Shown here: positions 36,538 through 45,263 of the stretch, piece by piece
Position numbering within the stretch: the first letter of the stretch is position 1
Layout of the letters: every line of letters begins with the position of its first letter
Assembly (NCBI RefSeq): GCF_014295035.1
Contig: NZ_CP060404.1
Span: 8,348,501-8,412,500 of the forward strand
From: Streptomyces buecherae
GTDB lineage: Bacteria > Actinomycetota > Actinomycetes > Streptomycetales > Streptomycetaceae
Direction: 5' to 3'
DNA: 64,000 nt
Notes under the pieces: model-generated
What the model saw: the letters and a program-made list of their open reading frames with translations, nothing else
What the model was told of the DNA's origin: nothing
The model's database searches: none
Made by a program: the position numbers and the translations under genes

Positions 36538-38643
36538 GTGAAACCCCTCGGCCCCGGAGACCCACTCCGCCTCGGGCCCTACCGCGTCGTCGGGGTCCTC
36601 GGCGAGGGCGGCATGGGCAAGGTGTACCTGGGACGGGACGCGCGGGGGCGCCCCGCGGCGGTCAAGGTGCTCCTTCCGGAACTCACGCAGGACGAGAACC
36701 TCGCCCAGCGCTTCGTCCGCGAGGCCCAGACCGCCCGCGCGGTCACCAGCGAGGGCGTGGCCCGGGTGCTCGGCGCGGAACTGGAGGCAGGCCGACCGTG
36801 GATCGCCTCCGAGTTCCTCGCCGGCCCCACCCTGGACGACGCGGTGCGCCGGTACGGGCCGTTCGGCGACGCCCTCCTCCGCGAGGTCGCCCGCTCCCTG
36901 GCCCGCACCCTCCACGACATCCACACCTCGGGGCTGGTCCACCGCGACCTCAAGCCGTCCAACGTCGTCCTGACCTCGCGCGGGCCGCGGATCATCGACT
37001 TCGGCATCGCCCGCCCCGAGCACGGCCTCACCCTCACCCGCACCGGCCAGGTGCCCGTCACCCCCGGATACGGCGCACCCGAACAGGTGCTGGGCCGACG
37101 GGTCGGGCCGGCCGCCGACCTGTTCTCGCTCGGCACCGTCCTCGCCTTCGCCGCGGCGGGCCAACCGGCCTACCGGGGCGCCGAGGTGGCGGCGGTGCTC
37201 TACGAGGTGGTGCACGGCCAACCCCGCCTGGAACGCGTACCGGGCCCGCTGCGCGAACTGCTCGAACCCTGCCTGGCCAAGGACCCGGCCGCCCGCCCCC
37301 TCCCGCTCCAGGTCGCCGACGCCGCTTCACCGCCCGCGGGCAGCGAACGCCTGTGGCTCGTAGGGCCGTTGGCCGACGAGATCCGCCAGCGAGAGGCCGC
37401 GGCCCGACGCCTGGTACAGGACGAGAACGCCGTGGGCCCGCCACCCAGCCACACACCCACCCCCGCCGGAACGAGCACCCGCCCCACCCGCAGGCGCCTC
37501 CTGCTCACCCTGGCCGGCGGGGGCACCCTACTGGCGGCCGGCGCGGCCGGCACCGCCTGGTGGCTGGCCAGCGACGCCGACGAGAGCCCGTCCGACCCGT
37601 TCGACATCCCCCCGGCCGCGGCGGTGCGGCCCGCCAGGCTCGGCTCCGACAACGGCACCCCACAGGCCCTGTGGGGCCCGCTGCCGAGCGTCGCCGACAG
37701 CGGCTCGCCCCGCCCCCTGCCCGTACGGGACATGGTGGTGTTCGCCGCCGCCGGCGGCGGGATCGCCGCCCACCGGGTCACGGACGGCAAGCCCCGGTGG
37801 CGGGCCGGCGACGCCCGCGCCGACGCCGGGTACCTGTCGATCGCCGACCGGCTGGTGGCCGCCGCGGACGGGGACGGCGTCCTGCGCACCTACGTCGCCT
37901 CGACCGGCGCCCCCCGATGGACCGCCGACATCCAGGCCACCACCCTGCTGGCCGCCGACGCCGACCACGTGTACGCGCTCACCTCCGAGGGGGCCGTACG
38001 GTGCGTGTCCACGGCCGACGCGCGCGTCCTGTGGACCCGCCGCCCGCCCCTCGCGCTGGCGGGCGGGCGCCCGAAGGCGGCCCTCGGGGCGGGCCTGCTG
38101 GTGACCTGCGCGGCCTCAGGCGACGTGGCCGCCATGCGCACCCGCGACGGCGCCAAGGCATGGGTCCGCACCGGCCAGGCCGCCGCGGCGCTGCCCCCGG
38201 CCATCGACGGCGGCACCGTCTTCCTCGGCGGCCACACCCTCACGGCGATCCGCGCCAGCGACGGCGAAACCCTGTGGAGCCACGACCCGCTGCACCCCGT
38301 ACGGGGCGCCGCCTACGGCTTCGGCCCGCCCACCGTCGCGAGCGGGGTGGTCTTCTCGCTGGACAGCGAGGCGCTGCGCTCCCTCCAACCGAACGGCGAC
38401 GAGGCGCACCCACCCGCCTTCGTCACCGGCGTCGCCCCACCCTGGCAGCCGCCGGTGGTCCAGGCGGGCAGCGTGTGGGTGGCGGAGAGCCGCGAAACCG
38501 GCGTGAGCGGCCTGCCCCGCTCCAGCCCCAGAGTGGCCCAGACGTACCCGCTCGCCGCCAGACAGGGCCGCACCCTGGCCGGCGACGCCAACAGGCTGTT
38601 CGTCCTCAACGGGGGCTCGCTGCTCGCCCTGCCGGTCTTCTGA
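36538..38643 (+). CDS. Membrane Ser/Thr protein kinase with PQQ-like beta-propeller
   Basis: A 701-residue kinase paralogous to the preceding one. Kinase domain about 12-270: LGEGGMGKVYLG, AAVKVLLP, HRDLKPSN, DFG in IIDFGIARPE, APEQVLG. A Thr/Pro-rich linker, one membrane helix (RRRLLLTLAGGGTLLAAGA, about 322-345), then a propeller-like outer domain with repeated AxxGxGxLRTY and VSTADARVLWTR-type blades. The start is GTG 36538 after AAGGAG. No typical PASTA repeats, so it is not a peptidoglycan-sensing PknB. Probably one transcription unit with the two upstream genes. Confidence 0.92.
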   Translation: MKPLGPGDPLRLGPYRVVGVLGEGGMGKVYLGRDARGRPAAVKVLLPELTQDENLAQRFVREAQTARAVTSEGVARVLGAELEAGRPWIASEFLAGPTLDDAVRRYGPFGDALLREVARSLARTLHDIHTSGLVHRDLKPSNVVLTSRGPRIIDFGIARPEHGLTLTRTGQVPVTPGYGAPEQVLGRRVGPAADLFSLGTVLAFAAAGQPAYRGAEVAAVLYEVVHGQPRLERVPGPLRELLEPCLAKDPAARPLPLQVADAASPPAGSERLWLVGPLADEIRQREAAARRLVQDENAVGPPPSHTPTPAGTSTRPTRRRLLLTLAGGGTLLAAGAAGTAWWLASDADESPSDPFDIPPAAAVRPARLGSDNGTPQALWGPLPSVADSGSPRPLPVRDMVVFAAAGGGIAAHRVTDGKPRWRAGDARADAGYLSIADRLVAAADGDGVLRTYVASTGAPRWTADIQATTLLAADADHVYALTSEGAVRCVSTADARVLWTRRPPLALAGGRPKAALGAGLLVTCAASGDVAAMRTRDGAKAWVRTGQAAAALPPAIDGGTVFLGGHTLTAIRASDGETLWSHDPLHPVRGAAYGFGPPTVASGVVFSLDSEALRSLQPNGDEAHPPAFVTGVAPPWQPPVVQAGSVWVAESRETGVSGLPRSSPRVAQTYPLAARQGRTLAGDANRLFVLNGGSLLALPVF

Positions 38644-38671
38644 CCCCCACCCGCCCGCGGCCAGGGTCGGG

Positions 38672-38941
38672 TCACAGCCGGTGCCGGGGCGCGGTCCACT
38701 CGTGGGGCCAGCGCATCCACATCCCCGGCTCGTCGGAACGCCCGCTGGGCGGCGACCAGATGAGCGTCTCACGGGGCAGCAGGATGCCCCGCTCGCCCCA
38801 ACCGGCGAGGACGGGCCCCGGAGCGCGGCCGGGAAGGCCGCCCACCGGGTAGGGCGCCTGGCCGAGCGCTTCGAGGCGGGCCAGGGCGTCGTAGAGGTCC
38901 CGGGTCGCGCGCTCCACCTCGGCCCGGCGGTCGCCCGTCAC
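38672..38941 (-). CDS. Small hypothetical protein coupled to the ATPase gene
   Basis: An 89-residue protein that starts with GTG inside the stop of the upstream ATPase gene (GTGA), so it is translationally coupled. The N-terminal half is helical (RAEVERATRDLYDALARLEALG); the rest holds ETLIWSPPSGRSDEPGMWMRWP with several Trp residues. Such short partners are common beside Streptomyces HTH/ATPase pairs. The function is unknown. Confidence 0.6.
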   Translation of the reverse strand: MTGDRRAEVERATRDLYDALARLEALGQAPYPVGGLPGRAPGPVLAGWGERGILLPRETLIWSPPSGRSDEPGMWMRWPHEWTAPRHRL

Positions 38942-39420
38942 GAGTGCGCCCACTGCCGCGCGGGGATCAACGCCCACACCTCGCGGCTGACCCGCCCGCG
39001 CCGCGTGCCCCACCGCTCGGAGAGCGCGTCCACGATCAGCAGCCCGCGGCCGGACTCCGCGAGGTCCGTGACGTCCACATCGCCGTCCTCGACCGGCCGG
39101 CGGGCCCGTGGCACGGTGTCCCCGGTCGGCCCCCACACCCCCAGCCGCAAACCCTCCGGGGTGCGCCGGACGTGGCACCACACCATGCGCAGCCGCCCCC
39201 GGTGCCGACCGTGCTCCACCGCGTTCGTGACCAACTCGCTGACCAGCAGGGCCGCGTGCTCGATGGTGTGCTCGTCCAACCCCCAGAGCTCCAGGGCCGT
39301 GCGCACCTGCCTGCGGGCGATGGCCGGCCCCTCCGGCTCGGCGGGTATCCAGCGGCGACACGCACAGGCCGGCTGATCGCCGCGCCGTGTCGAGGGTTCC
39401 TCTGGAAAGCGATAGCTCAT
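38938..39420 (-). CDS. RsbW-like ATP-binding regulator
   Basis: A 160-residue GHKL ATPase-domain protein like anti-sigma kinases. The N-box is LVSELVTNAVEHG, followed by the G-boxes VTDLAESGRGLLIVDALSERWG. A Cys/Trp-rich N-terminal part (ACACRRWIPAE) precedes it. It is divergent from an HTH regulator, a common Streptomyces arrangement (WhiJ/AbaA-like loci: HTH, ATPase and a small protein). The start may be 39420 (MSYRF) or 39432 (MVERMSYRF). It may act as a binding partner or kinase for a regulator. Confidence 0.82.
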   Translation of the reverse strand: MSYRFPEEPSTRRGDQPACACRRWIPAEPEGPAIARRQVRTALELWGLDEHTIEHAALLVSELVTNAVEHGRHRGRLRMVWCHVRRTPEGLRLGVWGPTGDTVPRARRPVEDGDVDVTDLAESGRGLLIVDALSERWGTRRGRVSREVWALIPARQWAHS

Positions 39421-39441
39421 ACGCTCAACCATGCGCGCAGT

Positions 39442-39461
39442 TTGCACACTTGGCAACATGT
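39442..39461. promoter_or_regulatory. Operator-like inverted repeat in the ATPase/HTH divergon
   Basis: GCACA (39442-39446) and TGTGC (39457-39461) form an inverted repeat in an AT-richer stretch between the two divergent starts. It is placed where the HTH protein would bind to control both genes. Confidence 0.4.
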
Positions 39462-39533
39462 GCCTATCAGAATCGGGCACCGCCGAACGACCCGCCCGCA
39501 GCGGCGGCGAGCAACCGAGACGGGGAGGACGAC

Positions 39534-40397
39534 GTGCCGCAGCGGCCACGATCCAGCCCCACGCTGGAGCACCGCGTGGTGGCCAAACGGCTGCGCAGAG
39601 TACGAGAGGAGGTCGGCCGCAGCGTGGCGCAGGCCGCCGAGGCCGCCGGCGTCGCGCACACCACGGTCTGGCGTCTGGAGGAAGCCAAGACCTCTATCGA
39701 CCTCGGGTTGATCGAGCAACTCCTCACCCTGTACGGCCTGCCCCCGACCGAGCGGGAGCACCTGGTGGGCCAGGCCGCCGCGGCGGCCAGACCGGGCTGG
39801 TGGCACCAGCGCTACCGCCCCGTGATGCCGAGGGACTACCAGGAGTGGATCGCACTGGAGAGCGCCGCCTCCCTGGTCCGCGTCTGGCACCCCGCCCTCG
39901 TACCCGACCTGCTCCAGATCCCCGACTACACCGCGGCGCTCTACCGAGCCCGACACCCGCACCACACGGCCGAGCAACTCGACCTCGCCGTGGAACTCGT
40001 CGCCGAGCGCCAACAGCGCCTGTGGCAGCGCCAGGCCCGACTCTGGACCGCGGTCTCGGCCACCGCCCTGCACACCGTCATCGGCTCGCCCGAGGTGATG
40101 CGCGCCCAACACCAGGCCCTGGAACGCCTGATGACACGCCCGCGCGTCACCCTCCAGGTGCTCCCGCTCAGCGCCGGCTGGCACCCGCTGACCGGCGCGC
40201 CCCCGGTGCGCCTCCTGCGCCTGGACGTGGACGAGATCGGTGACCAGATCCTGCTCGACCTCCCCGGCGCCACCACCATCATCGAAGCCCCCGAGCAGGT
40301 CGCCACCTGGCGCCAGCGGCTGGACGCCGCCTCCGCCGCGGCCGGCTTTCGCCGGGGCGCGACGCTCGCCGACCTCATCGCCCCAACGACCCCCTGA
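39534..40397 (+). CDS. XRE-type HTH regulator with DUF5753
   Basis: A 287-residue transcription factor. The helix-turn-helix is at about 17-70 (RLRRVREEVGRSVAQAA, GVAHTTVWRLEEAKT), followed by the DUF5753 ligand domain (WIALESAASLVRVWHP, LVPDLLQIPDYTAALYR, TLQVLPLSAGWH, LLDLPGATTIIEAPE). The GTG at 39534 after GGGGAGG fits the family length; a longer frame begins at 39387. It is divergent from the ATPase and runs into a methyltransferase gene 13 bases later, so it probably controls both. Confidence 0.88.
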   Translation: MPQRPRSSPTLEHRVVAKRLRRVREEVGRSVAQAAEAAGVAHTTVWRLEEAKTSIDLGLIEQLLTLYGLPPTEREHLVGQAAAAARPGWWHQRYRPVMPRDYQEWIALESAASLVRVWHPALVPDLLQIPDYTAALYRARHPHHTAEQLDLAVELVAERQQRLWQRQARLWTAVSATALHTVIGSPEVMRAQHQALERLMTRPRVTLQVLPLSAGWHPLTGAPPVRLLRLDVDEIGDQILLDLPGATTIIEAPEQVATWRQRLDAASAAAGFRRGATLADLIAPTTP

Positions 40398-40410
40398 AGG
40401 AGCCCTACCG

Positions 40411-41229
40411 ATGACCGACCACGCCACCCCCGCAGGCCGACCGCACCCGCCCACCGGCGTGGACCCCACCGTCCCCCACCCGGCCCGGTTCTGGAACTAC
40501 ATGCTGGGGGGCAAGTACTGGTACCCGGCGGACCGACAGGCCGCCGAAGCGGTCATCGCGCAACTCCCCGAGGTGAGCGAACTGGCCTTATCCGGGCGGG
40601 AGTTCCTGTGGCGCACCGTACGGTGGGCGGCCCGCGAGGCCGGCGTCAGGCAGTTCCTCGACCTGGGAGCCGGCCTGCCCGCCGAACCGAACGTCCACCA
40701 GATAGCCCAACGCCACCGACCCGACGCCCGCGTCGTCTACGTCGACAACGACCTGATGGTCAGCATGTACCAGCAGGCGTACCTGGACAGCACCCCGGAG
40801 GGACGCACCGACTGCTTCATCGCCGACATGCGCGACACGGCCGACGTGCTGCGGATGGCCGCCGAAACCCTCGATTTCAGCCAACCCGTCGCACTCATCT
40901 TCTCCGACAGCCTGGGCCTGATCCCCGACCACGGCGAGGTCTACACGCTGGTACGCGAGTTCGTGAAGAACGTCGCGCCCGGCAGCCACCTCATCATCAG
41001 CCACTCCGCCCCCACATCGGACGCGGTCATCGCCTCCGAGGAGCAGTACAACGACCAACCGGGCGTCGTCCCCTTCACCCTGCGCAGCCGCGAACAGATC
41101 GCCCAGTTCTTCGACGGCCTGGAGATGGTGGACCCCGGCCTGGTCCTGATGCCCGACTGGCGCCCCGACAGCGACACCCTGCCCGCCCGCGCCGGCATCG
41201 GCTACGGCGCGGTCGCCCGCATCCCCTGA
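40411..41229 (+). CDS. SAM-dependent methyltransferase (PF04672 type)
   Basis: A 272-residue protein with the family's NYMLGGKYWYPAD, FLDLGAGLPAEPNVH, RVVYVDNDLMVSMYQ and SHLIISHSAPTSD. It is paralogous to the gene at 24948-25760. The ATG at 40411 has GAAGGAG. It follows the DUF5753 regulator by 13 bases and is probably in the same operon, as is often seen in Streptomyces. The substrate is unknown. Confidence 0.88.
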   Translation: MTDHATPAGRPHPPTGVDPTVPHPARFWNYMLGGKYWYPADRQAAEAVIAQLPEVSELALSGREFLWRTVRWAAREAGVRQFLDLGAGLPAEPNVHQIAQRHRPDARVVYVDNDLMVSMYQQAYLDSTPEGRTDCFIADMRDTADVLRMAAETLDFSQPVALIFSDSLGLIPDHGEVYTLVREFVKNVAPGSHLIISHSAPTSDAVIASEEQYNDQPGVVPFTLRSREQIAQFFDGLEMVDPGLVLMPDWRPDSDTLPARAGIGYGAVARIP

Positions 41230-41336
41230 ACGGCCGGCCCGCGACCCGAACCCACCCCGAGGCGGCGCACGCGCGACAACGACGCCCGGGACGCGCGCCT
41301 GGCCCCGCGGGTCGAACCAGGAAGGCGCCACATGGC

Positions 41337-41375
41337 AGTGGGGCCCGGAGCCGATGGTCGGCCCAGGGCCCCACT
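41337..41375. terminator. Nested hairpin between convergent genes
   Basis: A 10-base perfect stem (41337-41346 with 41366-41375) encloses a second small stem (GCCGA 41350-41354 with TCGGC 41358-41362). It serves the methyltransferase gene from the left and the winged-helix gene from the right. Confidence 0.7.
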
Positions 41376-41525
41376 CCCGAGCGCCCGCCTGCCCGCTGGC
41401 CCGCGCGGAACCGATTCCTCCGCACCACCCGAAGCCGATGGGAAGCCGGACGCCAGCGACCGCGCCGCCCACCGCGCCGCGACACACCCCAGACGCACCG
41501 GGTGTGCCACGGTCCACCGGGGGTG

Positions 41526-42230
41526 TCAGGAGGCTGCCGCGGCCTCTGGCTGCGACGCGGACGCGACCTCGGCGTCCTTGGCGGCGGCGTCATCGGACGC
41601 GGCGGCGACAGCGGCGGCGGAGTAGAAGACGGACCGCCCCTGCGTGGTGCGCTGCGCCTGGTTCTTGGAGACCAGGTGCTCCAGGCTCTCGCGCACGCCC
41701 GCCCGGCTCCACTCCTGGTCAGGGTGGCGCTCCTGCAGAGCGTTGGTCACCTCGGTGGCCGAGCGCGGCTCACCGTGCTCGGCCAGGTACTCGACGATGG
41801 TCTGCCCGCGCTGACCGCGCGCCGGAGCGTCAGCCTTCGCGGCGGCGGACTTCTTCCGCGACTTGCCCCGCCCGGTCGCACCCTGCCGCGCCGCGCGCCC
41901 ACCAGCGCGCCGAGACGAGGACGCCGAGGAACGCCGCGCGGCCGGCACGGACACCGCCGCAGCCGCCGCCGGCTCGACGGGCGCGGCCGGCTCCGTCGCC
42001 CCGACCGGCTGGGTGGCGGGCGCGGACGCCAGGCTGTCGCCGTCCGACGACCCGATGTACGTGAGCAACAGGGCCTTCGACGTCTCCAACTGCTCCAGCC
42101 GATGCTGAAGCCCGGCAAGCTGACTGACCAGCTCCGCACGCTCCTCGTCCATGTGGCGCAGTACGGACTCCACCGACGCGGACGGGTCCAGGGGGACAGG
42201 GGGAGCACTCTTCCGACTCTGGGCTGACAC
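41526..42230 (-). CDS. Lys/Ala-rich nucleoid-like protein with winged-helix segment
   Basis: A 234-residue protein. Residues 15-55 form a predicted coiled coil (SVLRHMDEERAELVSQLAGL then LEQLETSKALLLTY). A basic Arg/Lys/Ser region with AT-hook-like GRGKSRKK follows, then a winged-helix-like domain (TIVEYLAEHGEPRSATEVTNAL, VRESLEHLVSKNQAQR). The C-terminus is Ala-rich. DNA binding is likely; a target is not known. The GTG at 42230 after CAGGAGAG is the start. Confidence 0.7.
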   Translation of the reverse strand: MSAQSRKSAPPVPLDPSASVESVLRHMDEERAELVSQLAGLQHRLEQLETSKALLLTYIGSSDGDSLASAPATQPVGATEPAAPVEPAAAAAVSVPAARRSSASSSRRAGGRAARQGATGRGKSRKKSAAAKADAPARGQRGQTIVEYLAEHGEPRSATEVTNALQERHPDQEWSRAGVRESLEHLVSKNQAQRTTQGRSVFYSAAAVAAASDDAAAKDAEVASASQPEAAAAS

Positions 42231-42737
42231 ACGCTCTCCTGTTGGTTGGGGGATGTTGGCCCTGGATGCTACTCATGAAACCCCACCGCGCGCCTCCATC
42301 CGTATCCCGGACTCCCCAGACGGTGCTGCCGACTTGAACACTCAAGCGATACCCAGCCAGTCCACCGCGACCCCCTGCCACCTGCGCGTTACCGCTCACA
42401 TCCGAGCCACGGCAGCGGCCGACACCGCACGAGACAACTGTGTCGCGCCTGTCTCCCCGAACGCCGGGCATCACCGGTTCGGGTGTTTCCCACGCCCTCC
42501 GCCCCGTAGGGAACAAGCACGTCCACCGCCCCACGCGGCCCGCCCCGCCCCACCCCCCAACCCCCGGAAACCCCACTGCCCCGCCCGACCTTTCACCAAC
42601 ACCCCGCCCGCCAACGCACCAGCCCACCAACCCAACACCGCGACGCCCCCGACACCGACGGGCTGCCACCCACCACCACCTGCCGCCTCGCGAAAATCGC
42701 CTACCGCGCCGGCCGAAAAGAACAGACACTGAAGAAC
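42231..42737. other. Intergenic region without a visible gene
   Basis: About 500 bases between divergent genes. Composition becomes C-rich on the plus strand from 42480 on (many CCC/CCA runs). No gene, hairpin or operator stands out. Confidence 0.4.
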
Positions 42738-43355
42738 ATGGCAGACATGGAGTCGTTCCGGGAGACAGTCACCGCATGGGCGGCCGGTGGCTCCGGCGAC
42801 ACCGCACGCGACCTGGCCGCGACCCTGTCCATCCGGACGGTCGTCCTCCTCGAAGGACCGAGCGACGCCGCGGCGGTGAACGCGCTCGCGGCCAGGCACG
42901 ACCGCGACCTGGAGGCCGAGGGCGTCTGCGTGCTGTCGATGGGGGGCGCGATGAGCGTCGCACGCTTCACCAGCCTCCTCGGCCCACTCGGCCTGGGCCT
43001 GCGTCTGACCGGCCTGTGTGACGTGGCGGAGAGCCGTTTCTACGCCCGTGGCTGGGAGCGGGCCGGCGCGACGGAGCAGGGGTTCTTCGTCTGCGCGGCC
43101 GACCTGGAAGACGAACTCATCCGCGCGCTGGGTGTGACACGGGTGACCGACCTCGTCCGGGCGGAGGGCGACCAGCGCGCCCTCCAGACCTTCCTACGCC
43201 AGCCCGCACAGCAGCACCGCACATCACAGCAGCAGCTCCGACGCTTCCTCGGCACGAAGAAGGGCCGCAAGATCCATTACGGCCGCGTCCTCGCCGAGGC
43301 CGTCGACCTCGCCCATGTACCCGCTCCACTCGACGACCTGCTCGCCAGCCTCTGA
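42738..43355 (+). CDS. OLD-family TOPRIM-domain protein
   Basis: A 205-residue stand-alone TOPRIM domain like the C-terminal nuclease half of OLD proteins. Motifs: Glu in VVLLEGPSDAAAV, the glycine-bearing VLSMGGAMSVARF, acidic pair in LTGLCDVAESRF and DLEDELIRALG. There is no ATPase domain here or next door, so it is not a full OLD nuclease. It may act in DNA repair, phage defence or nucleotide chemistry. The start at 42738 has only a weak GAAGAA site. Confidence 0.8.
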   Translation: MADMESFRETVTAWAAGGSGDTARDLAATLSIRTVVLLEGPSDAAAVNALAARHDRDLEAEGVCVLSMGGAMSVARFTSLLGPLGLGLRLTGLCDVAESRFYARGWERAGATEQGFFVCAADLEDELIRALGVTRVTDLVRAEGDQRALQTFLRQPAQQHRTSQQQLRRFLGTKKGRKIHYGRVLAEAVDLAHVPAPLDDLLASL

Positions 43356-44190
43356 CCCACGGCTCTCGCACGGCACGGTCACAGCCACATCCGCGTCAGC
43401 ACACGGAGACAACTGACTGTGAGGAGGAACAAGACCCGAAAAGCAGGCTGATGTTGCCCGGAAAGCTGAAGAAGGTCGCCCACGGCAGGTACTGACCTGA
43501 TCGCTGACCACGCGGGGCCGAACACGACCACCCTCCGGCCCCGACGCTCGCCGTACTCTTCGCCTGCTGCCGGCGGAAGTTTGCAAGGGCAAGCAGGGCA
43601 TCGGTCAGCGGTCAACCTCGGAGTGCGAGCCTGGCCGCCCCCACGGGCGGCCCGCCTCCCAGGCGTTGTGCGCGCCACGCCTCTGGGAAGCCCGACGCGT
43701 TGGGGCACTCACTCCTCGGGCATCGGCAGTAGCCGGTCGGCCCGGGACGAGCAGTTGGCCGACTGAGGTGAGGCAGGCCACGGCAAGCCGGGTGCGCGAT
43801 GTGGCCATTCCTGGTTACTCGCGAGTCGAACACACCCCTTCCCGTCCGCGACCGAAGGGGCTTTTGAGCTCGGCCGTCGACTCCAGGGTTGCTTCGGAGG
43901 GGGTGTGCCCGCTGTACTGTCTTACGCATCGTGCAAAATGCAACTTGCGTTTTGGCGATGCGTGTCCGGGACGGAGAACGGGGGCCGGAGATGTACGTGA
44001 CGCTGCGCGCCACGAAGACTGCGGAGCGCCGTGCCTCTCGCACGTGTTCGACCCTGTCGCCTGTACGAACGGTGAATGGCGCCAACTGCCGCACGCGGCG
44101 CGGCATGATGGCATAGTCGACCCTGAATTCGGCGGCGGTGATCTTGATCACGGCAAGGTGCCGATTCGGGCCGCGGAAACGAGAACAAGA
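43356..44190. other. Gene-poor stretch with a 40-base palindrome
   Basis: About 830 bases. Frames on both strands have no recognisable family and a random look; a short leftward frame (MPRRVRQLAPFTVRTGD) and a rightward frame (41 codons from 43992 after CCGGAG) are possible but unsupported. The large palindrome at 43924-43963 is the main feature. Confidence 0.35.
43924..43963. repeat. 40-base palindromic element
   Basis: Perfect 8-base arms ACGCATCG (43924-43931) and CGATGCGT (43956-43963) enclose further partly paired sequence (CAAAA ... TTTTG). It is AT-richer than its surroundings and lies 30 bases ahead of a small possible start at 43992. It may be an operator. Confidence 0.5.
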
Positions 44191-44239
44191 GGAAGCCCCA
44201 TCCCTCCACTGCTTGGTGGCCGGGCGGGATGGGACTTCC
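44191..44239. terminator. Hairpin, one wobble in a 14-base stem
   Basis: GGAAGCCCCATCCC (44191-44204) pairs with GGGATGGGACTTCC (44226-44239). It lies just beyond the small-gene terminator and may end transcription arriving from the left. Confidence 0.55.
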
Positions 44240-44257
44240 GGTCTTACCGCGGGCTGT

Positions 44258-44288
44258 GACCCCGGTCAGGCGATGCCTGATCGGGGTC
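44258..44288 (-). terminator. Terminator of the 52-residue gene
   Basis: GACCCCGGTCAGG (44258-44270) pairs with CCTGATCGGGGTC (44276-44288) with one wobble pair and a five-base loop. It starts six bases past the stop of the small leftward gene. Confidence 0.75.
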
Positions 44289-44294
44289 GCGGCG

Positions 44295-44453
44295 TTACAG
44301 CAGCCGTGCCGCGAGACTGATGGTGTCGTTGGCGATCGAGACGATCGCCGCGACCCACGCGGTCCGTGCTGCTGCGACACGGGCGAGCTTCCGCACCCGT
44401 GGCCAGTCGATCCTGCGGCGGCCCTCGTGACCGTTCTCCTCGTGGGAGGCCAT
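44295..44453 (-). CDS. 52-residue small protein with strong ribosome site
   Basis: A short gene: MASHEENGHEGRRRIDWPRV at the start, then a helical stretch with RKLARVAAARTAWVAAIVSI and an end in ISLAARLL. The first 20 residues are charged; the rest is an amphipathic or membrane-associated helix. The ATG at 44453 follows AAGGAGGAG at ideal spacing, and a hairpin follows the stop. This makes it a much better gene than longer random frames around it. Function unknown; a small membrane peptide or antitoxin-like regulator is possible. Confidence 0.65.
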   Translation of the reverse strand: MASHEENGHEGRRRIDWPRVRKLARVAAARTAWVAAIVSIANDTISLAARLL

Positions 44454-45263
44454 GTCGGGCACTCCTCCTTTCCGGGCCCGCGCTCGCGGGCCCTGCAGGG
44501 GCTCACGAGTTGCATATGCGGGTCGAACGGGAGGTCAGGGCCGTAGCCTAGCCCGATACGCGGACATCGACGGAATCTGGTGAACGCCCCGACGGAACGC
44601 GGCTGACCTCGCATCATGGCCCGCTGTGCCGCTTCCTGTTGGTGGTGTAGACCGGTGCGCGCTGATCACCAGGGCGAACGGTGTTAGCGATGGGTGTGAC
44701 GGATGGTGGCATCCCGTGCCATTGACCAGGTGGCGCGCGATGCAGATCACACCTGTTACCTGATGGGCCGTGCTGAGGCGCTGACGTCCATGGTGGGAAC
44801 CGGCGTTTCGGCGTGGCAGCCACAGCGGCGGTTGGCGGTCCTCGAAGCACGTGCGACCGGGGCTTTGACCACTCCTCATCTGGTGGGTTGTTCACTGTCG
44901 CGAACGACCCTGCGACGTCGCACGGCCTGCGTCCTGACCGCGGCGGTCGACGCGAAGGACGTGCGACCCGCCGTGACGCCGACCCCCCGAACGAGCCGAC
45001 CGCCGTCTGGCGAACCAAGCCTGGCGCCACCCGCGTTCACGCGATCTGTCACAACGGAGGGAAGCGGTCTTCGCCTCGCTATCGGGACCGGCCGACCGGG
45101 TGGACTGGCGGGCTGGGGGGGGAATTGTCGATGCGCAAGGAAGCCCTCGCCAGTCTCGGATGGCCGAGGCGGGCCGAAACGCTGCAAGCTACCTGGGATC
45201 GACATGGTGACACCAGCCCGGCGCGTGAACAGCGCACCTGCCCGGCGCCGTCGAACTCCACGC
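44454..45263. other. Gene-poor stretch
   Basis: About 800 bases with no recognisable gene on either strand. It must contain the promoter of the 52-residue gene. Frames are broken or of low-complexity composition. Confidence 0.35.

Noticed and set aside
43612..44151. Leftward frame starting MIKITAAEFRVDYAIMPRRV
   Set aside because: The start looks protein-like but has no ribosome site, the rest is random, and no family is recognised.
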